Source: AP-15 sp963698995 (GTDB lineage Bacteria > Pseudomonadota > Alphaproteobacteria > ATCC43930 > CGMCC-115725). Taken from it: a stretch of 64,000 bases of DNA. Below, piece after piece: positions 17,403 to 25,492 of the stretch. Position numbers and translations under genes: made by a program. The stretch's first letter is position 1, and each line of letters begins with the position of its first letter. The stretch is taken from assembly GCA_963698995.1 (NCBI GenBank), contig CAVOTD010000004.1, positions 1 through 64,000 on the forward strand, read 5' to 3'. The notes below the pieces were generated by a model that was given only the letters and a program-made list of their open reading frames with translations, was not told the DNA's origin and made no database searches.

Positions 17403-19808
17403 ATGTTAGAAGCTGCGCGCGGTGCGCTTTATCCCGTCCTGCCGCTACGCGACATCGTCGTGTTTCCGCACATGATCGTGCCGCTGTTCGTCGGCCGCGA
17501 GAAGTCGGTGCGGGCGCTCGAGGACGTGATGAAGGACGACAAGCAGATCCTTCTCGTCTCTCAAAAGAACGCCGCTCAGGACGACCCCGCCACCTCGGAC
17601 ATTTTCACGGTCGGCACCGTTGGCACCGTGCTGCAGCTCCTCAAGCTGCCGGACGGCACCGTAAAGGTTCTCGTGGAGGGCGGCCAGCGTGCTCGAATCG
17701 TCAAGTTTGCGGAGAATAACCTTTTCTTTCAAGCATTTGCCGAGACCATTGGCGAGAATATAGGGGAGCAGCAGGAGACCGAGGCGCTGGCCCGCACAGT
17801 AGTGTCTCAGTTCGAGCAATACATTAAGCTCAACAAGAAGATTCCGCCCGAGGTTCTGGTCTCGATCAATCAAATCGAAGACCCCGGCAAGCTGGCCGAC
17901 ACGGTCGCTGCGCACCTGACCTTGAAGATTCCCGAAAAGCAGGAGCTTCTCGAAACCGGCACGGTTGCCGAACGGCTCGAGAAGGTGTTCGGCTATATGG
18001 AAGGCGAGATCGGCGTCCTGCAGGTCGAAAAGCGGATTCGCAACCGTGTCAAGCGACAAATGGAGAAGACGCAGCGCGAGTACTATCTGAACGAGCAGCT
18101 CAAGGCGATTCAAAAGGAGCTCGGCGAAGGCGAGGACGGCCGCGACGAGATGGCCGAGCTCGAAGACCGTATCAACAAGACAAAGTTCTCGAAAGAAGCT
18201 CGCGACAAGGCGCTCGCCGAACTGAAGAAGCTGCGCAGCATGAGCCCGATGTCAGCCGAGGCAACGGTCGTGCGAAACTACCTCGACTGGCTCCTGTCGG
18301 TGCCCTGGCACAATCGGACGAAGATTAAACGCGACATCAAAGGGGCCGAGAAGGTGCTCGATGCCGACCATTTCGGCCTCGAAAAGGTCAAGGAGCGCAT
18401 TCTCGAATACCTCGCCGTCCAGCAGCGCATCAAAAAGATGAAAGGGCCGATCCTGTGTCTGGTCGGCGCACCGGGCGTCGGTAAGACCTCGCTCGGCAAG
18501 TCGGTTGCGCGGGCGACCGGGCGGAATTTCGTGCGGATGTCCTTGGGCGGCGTGCGCGACGAAGCCGAGATTCGCGGCCACCGGCGGACCTATATCGGTT
18601 CGATGCCGGGCAAGATCGTCCAGGGCATGAAAAAGGCGAAGTCGTCGAACCCGTTATTCCTGCTCGACGAGGTCGACAAGCTCGGCGCCGACTGGCGGGG
18701 CGACCCCTCCTCGGCGCTCCTCGAGGTGCTGGACCCAGAGCAGAACGGGACCTTCAACGACCATTACCTCGAGGTCGATTACGATCTTTCGGACGTGATG
18801 TTCGTCACCACGGCAAACACGCTGCGCATCCCGCAGCCGCTGCTCGACCGGATGGAAATCATTCGCATCCCTGGTTACACCGAGGACGAGAAGGTCGAGA
18901 TTGCGCGCCGTCATCTTATCCCGAAGCAGATGACAGCCCACGGCATCCGCAAGAGCGAATGGAGCATCAGCGACGATTCGGTGCGTGACCTGATCCGCTA
19001 CTACACGCGCGAGGCCGGGGTTCGCAATCTGGAGCGCGAGATTGCCAACCTGACGCGCAAGGCGATCAAAGACATTCTGATGACCAAGTCGGAGCGCGTC
19101 GCGGTAACGCGCCGCAACCTCGAGCGATATGCCGGAGTGCGCAAGTTCCGCTTTGGCGAGGCCGAGAGCGAGGATTTGGTCGGGGTCACCACCGGACTGG
19201 CGTGGACCGAGGTCGGCGGCGAGTTGCTGACGATCGAGGCGGTCACGGTTCCGGGCAAAGGGCGGGTCACGGCGACCGGCAAGCTCGGCGATGTTATGAA
19301 GGAATCGGTGCAGGCCGCGGAGAGCTTCGTCAAATCGCGCAGCTACGCCTTCGGGATCCTGCCGGCGGTATTCGAAAAGAGAGACATCCACGTCCATGTG
19401 CCCGAGGGGGCAACGCCAAAGGACGGCCCGTCGGCCGGGGTCGGGATGGTCACCTCGATTGTCTCGGTGCTGAACGGGATCCCGGTCAAGCGGGACATCG
19501 CAATGACCGGCGAAATTACGTTGCGCGGCCGGGTGCTGCCGATCGGCGGCCTCAAGGAGAAGCTGCTTGCTGCTTTGCGCGGGGGCCTTAAAACTGTGCT
19601 GATCCCGCAGGAGAACGAGAAGGATCTCGCCGAGATTCCCGACAATGTGAAGCGTGGTTTGAAAATCGTTCCCGTCAAGACCGTCGACGAGCTGCTCAGC
19701 CAAGCCCTGACCGCGCCGCTGACCCCGATACCTTGGCCGGAAGAAAGCGAAGCCAAACCGGTGATTCCCGCGCCGGGCGAAGAGCGCTCTGGGTTAGTCA
19801 CCCATTGA
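17403..19808 (+). CDS. lon: ATP-dependent protease Lon
   Basis: 801 residues. N-terminal LAN substrate-binding domain (about 9-205, LPLRDIVVFPHMIVPLFVGR), coiled-coil segment rich in KR/E (about 210-300), AAA+ module with Walker A GAPGVGKT (355-362) and LFLLDEVDK, and a C-terminal Ser-Lys protease domain with catalytic Ser677 (PKDGPSAG) and Lys720 (GGLKEK, second Lys). The Ser-Lys spacing equals that of E. coli Lon. Lon degrades misfolded and regulatory proteins. hupB follows, as in many proteobacteria. Confidence 0.98.
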   Translation: MLEAARGALYPVLPLRDIVVFPHMIVPLFVGREKSVRALEDVMKDDKQILLVSQKNAAQDDPATSDIFTVGTVGTVLQLLKLPDGTVKVLVEGGQRARIVKFAENNLFFQAFAETIGENIGEQQETEALARTVVSQFEQYIKLNKKIPPEVLVSINQIEDPGKLADTVAAHLTLKIPEKQELLETGTVAERLEKVFGYMEGEIGVLQVEKRIRNRVKRQMEKTQREYYLNEQLKAIQKELGEGEDGRDEMAELEDRINKTKFSKEARDKALAELKKLRSMSPMSAEATVVRNYLDWLLSVPWHNRTKIKRDIKGAEKVLDADHFGLEKVKERILEYLAVQQRIKKMKGPILCLVGAPGVGKTSLGKSVARATGRNFVRMSLGGVRDEAEIRGHRRTYIGSMPGKIVQGMKKAKSSNPLFLLDEVDKLGADWRGDPSSALLEVLDPEQNGTFNDHYLEVDYDLSDVMFVTTANTLRIPQPLLDRMEIIRIPGYTEDEKVEIARRHLIPKQMTAHGIRKSEWSISDDSVRDLIRYYTREAGVRNLEREIANLTRKAIKDILMTKSERVAVTRRNLERYAGVRKFRFGEAESEDLVGVTTGLAWTEVGGELLTIEAVTVPGKGRVTATGKLGDVMKESVQAAESFVKSRSYAFGILPAVFEKRDIHVHVPEGATPKDGPSAGVGMVTSIVSVLNGIPVKRDIAMTGEITLRGRVLPIGGLKEKLLAALRGGLKTVLIPQENEKDLAEIPDNVKRGLKIVPVKTVDELLSQALTAPLTPIPWPEESEAKPVIPAPGEERSGLVTH

Positions 19809-19906
19809 TCGGCGAGGCTGCTCAGGCTTGGAGCTGCGGACTGATGCGGACGCTAGGAGCGTCGGTAATCGCGCAAAATCCCTTCGTTTCCGGGGCTGCG
19901 GCGCGG

Positions 19907-19935
19907 TTGACCCACTGCCGGTCCCGCTCTAAACT
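19907..19935 (+). promoter_or_regulatory. Candidate promoter for hupB
   Basis: TTGACC (19907-19912) and TAAACT (19930-19935) are spaced by exactly 17 bases, about 50 bases before the hupB start. This is the best sigma-70 consensus I find in the window and fits a strongly expressed gene. Confidence 0.6.
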
Positions 19936-19986
19936 CTATGGCGAATACGGCAAACTGGTCCTGCACACTCGCCCAGGGGGGTACTC

Positions 19987-20259
19987 GTGAACAGAAACGA
20001 ACTCGTCGACACCGTCAGCAGCAAGACTGATTTGAAGAAGTCGGAGGCGAGCAAGGCGGTAGACGCGGTATTCGACGCAATCGCGGACGCGCTGAAGGGC
20101 GGCGACGAGGTACGCCTCGTCGGCTTTGGCACATTCTCGGTCGCGGCGCGGGCGGCATCCGAAGGCCGCAATCCGCGCACCGGCGAGAAGATCCAGATTG
20201 CCGCGTCAAAGCAGGCCAAGTTCAAGCCGGGCAAGGGGTTACGCGATACGCTGAATTGA
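19987..20259 (+). CDS. hupB: HU-family DNA-binding protein
   Basis: 90 residues, the standard HU length, starting with GTG behind a purine run (AGGGGGG). It has the dimerisation helices (MNRNELVDTVSSKTDLKKSEA), the core VRLVGFGTFSV, the arm motif GRNPRTGEKIQI with the DNA-intercalating Pro, and the FKPGKGLRD end. HU bends and compacts DNA. Its position right after lon matches the lon-hupB pair of E. coli. Confidence 0.97.
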   Translation: MNRNELVDTVSSKTDLKKSEASKAVDAVFDAIADALKGGDEVRLVGFGTFSVAARAASEGRNPRTGEKIQIAASKQAKFKPGKGLRDTLN

Positions 20260-20317
20260 TGCCGCCGCGGTAGCCGACCAGTCGGCGGTTGCCTGAGCAT
20301 ACCGGCGTCGCGCGGCC

Positions 20318-20393
20318 GGGCGATTAGCTCAGTTGGTAGAGCATCTCGTTTACACCGAGGGGGTCGGGGGTTCGAGTCCCTCATCGCCCACCA
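20318..20393 (+). tRNA. tRNA-Val (TAC)
   Basis: 76 bases with encoded CCA. Acceptor GGGCGAT/ATCGCCC, anticodon loop TTTACAC (anticodon TAC) on a TCTCG/CGAGG stem, T-arm GGTTCGAGTCC. It is followed 97 bases later by tRNA-Asp on the same strand. Confidence 0.97.
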
Positions 20394-20490
20394 CCCCGGT
20401 GCCGTAACGGCGGCGCTCTCGCATCGGCCCGAGGTGCGCTTGACACCCTCCGGAGGGAGCGCTACGAGTGGCCCCCTCGATCGCAACTGC

Positions 20491-20567
<77 letters not shown>

Positions 20568-20731
20568 TCGATCGCGGATGCGCAGTATTGTCGCGCACGG
20601 GAGCATTGCCATGGCTGGCGGCTTCGCATTTCGTTAATCCGCGCTATATCTGTGTTAGGATGAGTGAGGCGCGACCGTAATCGTCGGCGGCCCGAGCGGA
20701 GCGTGGCGGGCGCCGCCAGCAAGAGCTCTCA

Positions 20732-21097
20732 ATGGAAATTCTGCTGCGCGAGTACTTCCCGATCCTCGTGTTCCTCGCCATTGCCGGCGCGGTCTCGATG
20801 GCGATGGTTGCGGCCTCAGTTCTGATTGCCCGGCAGCGGCCTGACAAGGAAAAGTTGTCGCCTTATGAATGCGGCTTCGACCCGTTCGATGACGCCCGTA
20901 TCCGTTTCGATGTCCGCTATTATCTCGTTGCCATCTTGTTCATCATCTTCGATCTCGAAGTCGCTTTCTTGTTTCCCTGGGCGGTCGCGCTCGGCGATGT
21001 CGGGATGTTTGGTTTCTGGTCAATGATCGTCTTTCTTGCGGTGTTGACGATCGGCTTTGTCTACGAGTGGAAGAAGGGGGCATTGGAATGGGAGTGA
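20732..21097 (+). CDS. nuoA: NADH-quinone oxidoreductase subunit A
   Basis: 121 residues with three transmembrane segments (about 10-32, 65-85, 92-113). It carries the conserved loop YECGFDPFDDARIRFDVRYY, with the Cys exposed near the quinone site, and the acidic IIFDLEVAFLFPW helix. It is the first gene of the complex I operon. Its last 10 bases overlap nuoB. Confidence 0.97.
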   Translation: MEILLREYFPILVFLAIAGAVSMAMVAASVLIARQRPDKEKLSPYECGFDPFDDARIRFDVRYYLVAILFIIFDLEVAFLFPWAVALGDVGMFGFWSMIVFLAVLTIGFVYEWKKGALEWE

Positions 21098-21630
21098 TCG
21101 AGACGCCCACCCGCCCGCTTCTGCCCGGCGGCGAGCAGAACCTGCTGCTCAAGGCGGCGACCGACGACGTGCGGGACAGGGGCTTTGTCGTCGCAACCCT
21201 CGACAATCTCGTGAACTGGGCACGAACCGGTTCGCTGTGGCCGATGACCTTTGGCTTAGCCTGTTGCGCCGTCGAAATGATGCACACCGGGGCCAGCCGC
21301 TATGACCTCGACCGCTTTGGCGTGGTGTTCCGGGCCAGTCCCCGCCAATCCGACGTGATGATCGTCGCCGGCACGCTGTGCAACAAGATGGCGCCGGCGT
21401 TGCGCAAGGTCTACGACCAAATGGCCGAGCCACGATGGGTCATCTCGATGGGCTCCTGCGCCAATGGCGGCGGCTACTACCACTATTCCTACTCGGTGGT
21501 GCGAGGCTGTGACCGTATCGTGCCCGTCGACGTTTATGTTCCGGGCTGCCCGCCGACCGCCGAGGCGTTGCTGTACGGCGTGTTGTTGCTGCAAAAGAAA
21601 ATCAAACGCACCCGAAATTTCGCTCGCTGA
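21088..21630 (+). CDS. nuoB: NADH-quinone oxidoreductase subunit B
   Basis: 180 residues. It binds the terminal [4Fe-4S] cluster N2 through the tandem Cys59-Cys60 (GLACCAVEMM), Cys124 (GSCANGGG) and Cys154 (VPGCPP), and hands electrons to quinone. ATG 21088 lies inside the end of nuoA, in another frame, which implies translational coupling. Membrane-peripheral, in the Q module. Confidence 0.98.
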   Translation: MGVIETPTRPLLPGGEQNLLLKAATDDVRDRGFVVATLDNLVNWARTGSLWPMTFGLACCAVEMMHTGASRYDLDRFGVVFRASPRQSDVMIVAGTLCNKMAPALRKVYDQMAEPRWVISMGSCANGGGYYHYSYSVVRGCDRIVPVDVYVPGCPPTAEALLYGVLLLQKKIKRTRNFAR

Positions 21631-21636
21631 TTCACC

Positions 21637-22272
21637 ATGGAAGAAAAGTTCAAGGCCCTGTCCGAGCATGTCTCGGCGGCGTTGTCTGATGCGGGGATCG
21701 TTGCCGAGATTCGCGGTGACGAAGTGTGCTGCCGCGTCCAACGCGCCGCCTTGCCCCGCGTCCTGAAGTTTCTCCGCGACGACCCGAAATGCGCGTTCAC
21801 GGTGCTCTGCGACATATGCGGCGTCGACTATCCCGAGCGGCCGCAGCGTTTTGACGTCGTCTACAATCTCCTCAGTATGAAGCTCAATCAACGCATCCGC
21901 ATCAAGATCGAGACCGACGAGGAGCAGCCGGTGCCGTCCGCGGTGGGGCTGTTCAGCAGCGCGGGCTGGTGGGAGCGCGAGGCCTGGGACCTGTTCGGCA
22001 TATATTTTGCCGAGAACCCCGATTTGCGGCGCATCCTGACCGATTATGGCTTTGAAGGTCATCCGCTACGCAAAGACTTTCCGCTCACCGGTTATGTCGA
22101 GTTGCGCTACGACGAGGATCAAAAAGCCGTTGTTTATGAACCGGTTCGGTTGCAGCAGGAGTTCCGTAGCTTCGACTTCCTGTCGCCGTGGGAGGGTATG
22201 GACAAGGTTCTTCCGGGTGATGAAAAAGCGGCGCCGACCGATGGCGACGCCCCGGTTGAGGGCGGGACATGA
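21637..22272 (+). CDS. nuoC: NADH-quinone oxidoreductase subunit C
   Basis: 211 residues, the 30-kDa subunit, kept separate from NuoD as in alphaproteobacteria and mitochondria. The family signature reads WWEREAWDLFGIYFAENPDLRRIL; the usual His before PxLRRIL is Asn here. GHPLRKDFPLTGYVE follows. It starts 6 bases after nuoB and overlaps nuoD by ATGA. Confidence 0.97.
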   Translation: MEEKFKALSEHVSAALSDAGIVAEIRGDEVCCRVQRAALPRVLKFLRDDPKCAFTVLCDICGVDYPERPQRFDVVYNLLSMKLNQRIRIKIETDEEQPVPSAVGLFSSAGWWEREAWDLFGIYFAENPDLRRILTDYGFEGHPLRKDFPLTGYVELRYDEDQKAVVYEPVRLQQEFRSFDFLSPWEGMDKVLPGDEKAAPTDGDAPVEGGT

Positions 22273-23483
22273 GCGAACCGTTGTCGCCGGCGGCGAGCGA
22301 ACTCGAAGGCCCGCCGCGCATCAAGAATTACACGATGAATTTTGGGCCGCAACATCCGGCGGCACACGGCGTGATGCGGTTGGTCCTCGAGATGGACGGC
22401 GAGGTCATCGAGCGTGCCGATCCCCATATCGGCCTGCTGCATCGCGGCACCGAAAAGCTGATCGAGTACAAGACATACCTGCAGGCGATCCCGTACTTCG
22501 ATCGGCTCGACTATGTCTCCCCGATGTGCCAGGAGCATGCCTTCGCCCTCGCCGTCGAAAAACTCATGGGGATTACCCCGCCGCCACGGGCGCAATTCAT
22601 TCGCGTACTGTTTGCCGAGATTACCCGCATTCTCAATCACTTGCTTTGTATATGCGCATTCGGGCTGGATGTCGGGGCGATCACACCCTTTCTGTGGGGC
22701 TTCGAGGAACGCGAAAGGCTGATGGAATTTTACGAGCGTGTCTCGGGAGCGCGCCTGCACGCCAACTATTTTCGGCCCGGTGGCGTCCACCTCGACATGC
22801 CGGCCGGTCTTGCCGAAGACATTCTCGCCTTTTGCGAGACATTCCCGCAGACGATCGACGATATAGAGCGCCTGCTGACCGAAAATCGCATTTTTAAGGA
22901 GCGCACCGTCGACATCGGAGTGGTGACCGCCGACCAGGCGGCGGATTGGGGCTTTTCGGGGCCCATGATGCGCGGCTCAGGGGTCGCTTGGGACCTCCGC
23001 CGGGCCCGACCTTATGACGCCTACGACAAGGTCGAGTTCGATGTCCCAATTGGGCGCAACGGCGATTCCTACGACCGGTATCTCGTTCGAATCGAGGAGA
23101 TGCGTCAGTCGGTGCGCATCATCAGGCAGGCGCTGGCGCAAATGCCGGCGGGACCGATCAAAGTCAACGATCGCAAGGTGGCGCCGCCGCCGCGAGCCGA
23201 GATGAAGCATTCGATGGAAGCGCTGATCCATCACTTCAAGCTCTACACCGAAGGCTATCATGTCCCCGCCGGCGAGACCTACACCGCGGTCGAGGCCCCA
23301 AAGGGGGAATTTGGCGTCTACGTTGTGTCTGACGGCACCAACCGGCCATATCGCTGCAAGATCAGATCGCCGGGGTTCGCTTTCCTGCAGGCGACCGATT
23401 TCATGTGCCGAGGGCACATGCTCGCCGATGTTGTCGCCATCGTTGGCTCGATGGATATCGTGTTCGGCGAGATCGATCGATGA
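22269..23483 (+). CDS. nuoD: NADH-quinone oxidoreductase subunit D
   Basis: 404 residues, the 49-kDa subunit that forms the quinone pocket with NuoB. N-terminal NFGPQHPAAHGVMRLVLEMDGE includes the quinone-contacting His; LHRGTEKLIEYKTYLQAIPYFDRLDYVS and the terminal DVVAIVGSMDIVFGEIDR are canonical. It overlaps both nuoC (ATGA) and nuoE (ATGA). Confidence 0.98.
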   Translation: MSEPLSPAASELEGPPRIKNYTMNFGPQHPAAHGVMRLVLEMDGEVIERADPHIGLLHRGTEKLIEYKTYLQAIPYFDRLDYVSPMCQEHAFALAVEKLMGITPPPRAQFIRVLFAEITRILNHLLCICAFGLDVGAITPFLWGFEERERLMEFYERVSGARLHANYFRPGGVHLDMPAGLAEDILAFCETFPQTIDDIERLLTENRIFKERTVDIGVVTADQAADWGFSGPMMRGSGVAWDLRRARPYDAYDKVEFDVPIGRNGDSYDRYLVRIEEMRQSVRIIRQALAQMPAGPIKVNDRKVAPPPRAEMKHSMEALIHHFKLYTEGYHVPAGETYTAVEAPKGEFGVYVVSDGTNRPYRCKIRSPGFAFLQATDFMCRGHMLADVVAIVGSMDIVFGEIDR

Positions 23484-24148
23484 GCACGATCGAAACGGAC
23501 CTCGTCGCGCAACCCGAGAGATTTGAATTCACGCCGCAAAATCTCGAGCGAGCCGAAGCCGACATCGCCAAGTACCCGCCGGGCCGTCAGGCGAGCGCAG
23601 TATTGCCGCTGTTGTGGATCGCGCAGGAACAACACGGTGGATGGCTGCCCCGGGCAGCGATGGATCATGTGGCAGAGATCCTCGAGATGGCGCCGATCCG
23701 GGTTTACGAGGTGGCCACGTTTTATACGATGTTCAATTTGCGGCCGGTCGGGCGTTACTTGCTGCAGACGTGCACGACCACCCCATGCTGGCTGCGCGGC
23801 TCGGACGCGGTGCTCCAGGCCTGCGAGCGCCGGCTGGGCATCGGCGTGGGCGGGACGACGTCCGATGACCTCTTTACCCTGGTGGAAGTCGAGTGCCTCG
23901 GCGCCTGCGTCAATGCCCCGATTTTGCAGGTCAATGACGATTTCTACGAGGATCTGGACGGCCCGGCGACCGAGGCGCTGCTCGACGCGTTGCGCGCCGG
24001 AACGCCGCCTCCACCCGGTTCAGTCATCGGGCGCCAAGGGTCCGAGCCGGTGACCGGCCGCACGACCTTGCTCGAGTGCCGGGCGCCGCCTCACCGTCAT
24101 TCCCGCGAATTCCGGGAGTCGCAGGTACGGCCCGAGCCTCACCGGTAA
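23480..24148 (+). CDS. nuoE: NADH-quinone oxidoreductase subunit E, with a repeat-derived C-terminal tail
   Basis: 222 residues, a thioredoxin-fold subunit holding [2Fe-2S] cluster N1a through Cys in TCTTTPCWLRGS and VECLGACVNAP. The family core ends near EPVTGRTTLLE. The last 17 residues (RHSREFRES onward) and the stop are read from the palindromic repeat that begins at 24096, so the natural stop seems to have been replaced. Function is unlikely to suffer because the tail is outside the fold. nuoF starts 52 bases later, one of the few gaps in the operon. Confidence 0.96.
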   Translation: MSTIETDLVAQPERFEFTPQNLERAEADIAKYPPGRQASAVLPLLWIAQEQHGGWLPRAAMDHVAEILEMAPIRVYEVATFYTMFNLRPVGRYLLQTCTTTPCWLRGSDAVLQACERRLGIGVGGTTSDDLFTLVEVECLGACVNAPILQVNDDFYEDLDGPATEALLDALRAGTPPPPGSVIGRQGSEPVTGRTTLLECRAPPHRHSREFRESQVRPEPHR

Positions 24149-24178
24149 CTCCTGGACGCCCGCTTTCGCGGGGGTGAC
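24096..24178. repeat. Palindromic repeat, family 2, copy 1 (nuoE-nuoF junction)
   Basis: Begins GTCATTCCCGCG and ends CGCGGGGGTGAC: imperfect terminal inverted repeats around 83 bases. The same architecture recurs at 53721-53802. It lies over the end of nuoE and inside the transcription unit. Confidence 0.75.
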
Positions 24179-24200
24179 GCCTGAATTAAGGGAAAAGCGG

Positions 24201-25490
24201 ATGCTCGCCGACAAGGACCGTATTTTCACCAATCTCTATGGCCGGGACGATTGGCGGCTCGACGGCGCCCGGAGACGGGGTGATTGGGACGGCACCAGAG
24301 AGCTGATCCAAAAGGGCCGCGACTGGATCGTCGAGCAGATCAAGGAATCCGGGTTGCGGGGACGCGGCGGGGCCGGTTTTCCGACCGGGTTGAAGTGGTC
24401 CTTTATGCCGAAAGAGAGCGATCGTCCGACCTATCTCTGCGTTAATGCCGACGAAAGCGAGCCCGGCACCTGCAAGGATCGCGATATCCTGCGCAATGAC
24501 CCGCACAAGCTTGTCGAAGGCTGCCTGCTGGCCGCCGTCGGGATGGGTGTCGGCACCTGCTATATCTACATCCGCGGCGAGTTCTACAACGAAGCACAGC
24601 GCGTGCAGGCGGCGATCGACGAAGCTTATGAGGCTGGCCTGATCGGTAAAAATGCGTGCGGCTCCGGCTGGGATCTTGATGTCTACCTGCATCGCGGCGC
24701 CGGCGCCTACATCTGTGGCGAAGAGACGGGCCTCCTTGAGAGCCTCGAAGGGCGCAAGGGCCAACCGCGGCTCAAGCCGCCCTTTCCCGCGCAGGTCGGG
24801 CTCTATGGCTGCCCGACAACCGTCAACAATGTCGAGACGATCGCGGTCGTCCCGACAATCCTGCGGCGCGGCGCCGGCTGGTTTGCCGGGATCGGCAGGC
24901 CAAAGAACACCGGCACAAAGATTTACTGCCTGTCGGGACACATTAATGCCCCGTGCAATGTCGAAGAGGCGATGAGCATCCCGTTGCGCGAGCTGATCGA
25001 GCAGCATGGGGGAGGAGTGCGCGGTGGCTGGGACAATTTGCTTGCGGTGATTCCGGGCGGATCGTCAGTTCCGGTCATCCCGAAGTCGATTTGCGAGACC
25101 GTGCTGATGGATTTCGACAGCCTCGTCGCCGTCAAAAGCGGGCTCGGGACCGCCGCCGTCATCGTCATGGACAAGTCCACCGATATCGTGAAAGCAATCG
25201 CCCGGCTGTCGAAATTCTACAAGCATGAGAGCTGTGGTCAGTGCACCCCATGCCGCGAGGGCGCGGGGTGGGTGTGGCGGGTCATGGAGCGCATGGTTGA
25301 AGGCAACGCCTCGGTGGCGGAGATCGACATGCTGCTCGACGTGTCCTACCAGATCGAGGGACATACGATCTGCGCGCTGGCCGACGGCGCAATGTGGCCG
25401 GTGCAAGGGCTAATCCGGCATTTCCGCCCTGAGATCGAGCGGCGAATTGTCGAATACCGCGAAGCCGCGCGTCATCGACAGGCGGCGTGA
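24201..25490 (+). CDS. nuoF: NADH-quinone oxidoreductase subunit F (NADH-binding)
   Basis: 429 residues. FMN-binding GRGGAGFPTG (54-63), NADH-binding NADESEPGTCKDR and ICGEETGLLESLEG, and [4Fe-4S] N3 ligands Cys345, Cys348 and Cys351 (SCGQCTPC) with Cys391. It accepts hydride from NADH. ATG 24201 follows AAGGGAAAA at good spacing and restores the normal N terminus; the frame is open further upstream only into the repeat. Its end overlaps the nuoG start region. Confidence 0.98.
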   Translation: MLADKDRIFTNLYGRDDWRLDGARRRGDWDGTRELIQKGRDWIVEQIKESGLRGRGGAGFPTGLKWSFMPKESDRPTYLCVNADESEPGTCKDRDILRNDPHKLVEGCLLAAVGMGVGTCYIYIRGEFYNEAQRVQAAIDEAYEAGLIGKNACGSGWDLDVYLHRGAGAYICGEETGLLESLEGRKGQPRLKPPFPAQVGLYGCPTTVNNVETIAVVPTILRRGAGWFAGIGRPKNTGTKIYCLSGHINAPCNVEEAMSIPLRELIEQHGGGVRGGWDNLLAVIPGGSSVPVIPKSICETVLMDFDSLVAVKSGLGTAAVIVMDKSTDIVKAIARLSKFYKHESCGQCTPCREGAGWVWRVMERMVEGNASVAEIDMLLDVSYQIEGHTICALADGAMWPVQGLIRHFRPEIERRIVEYREAARHRQAA

Positions 25491-25492
25491 CG

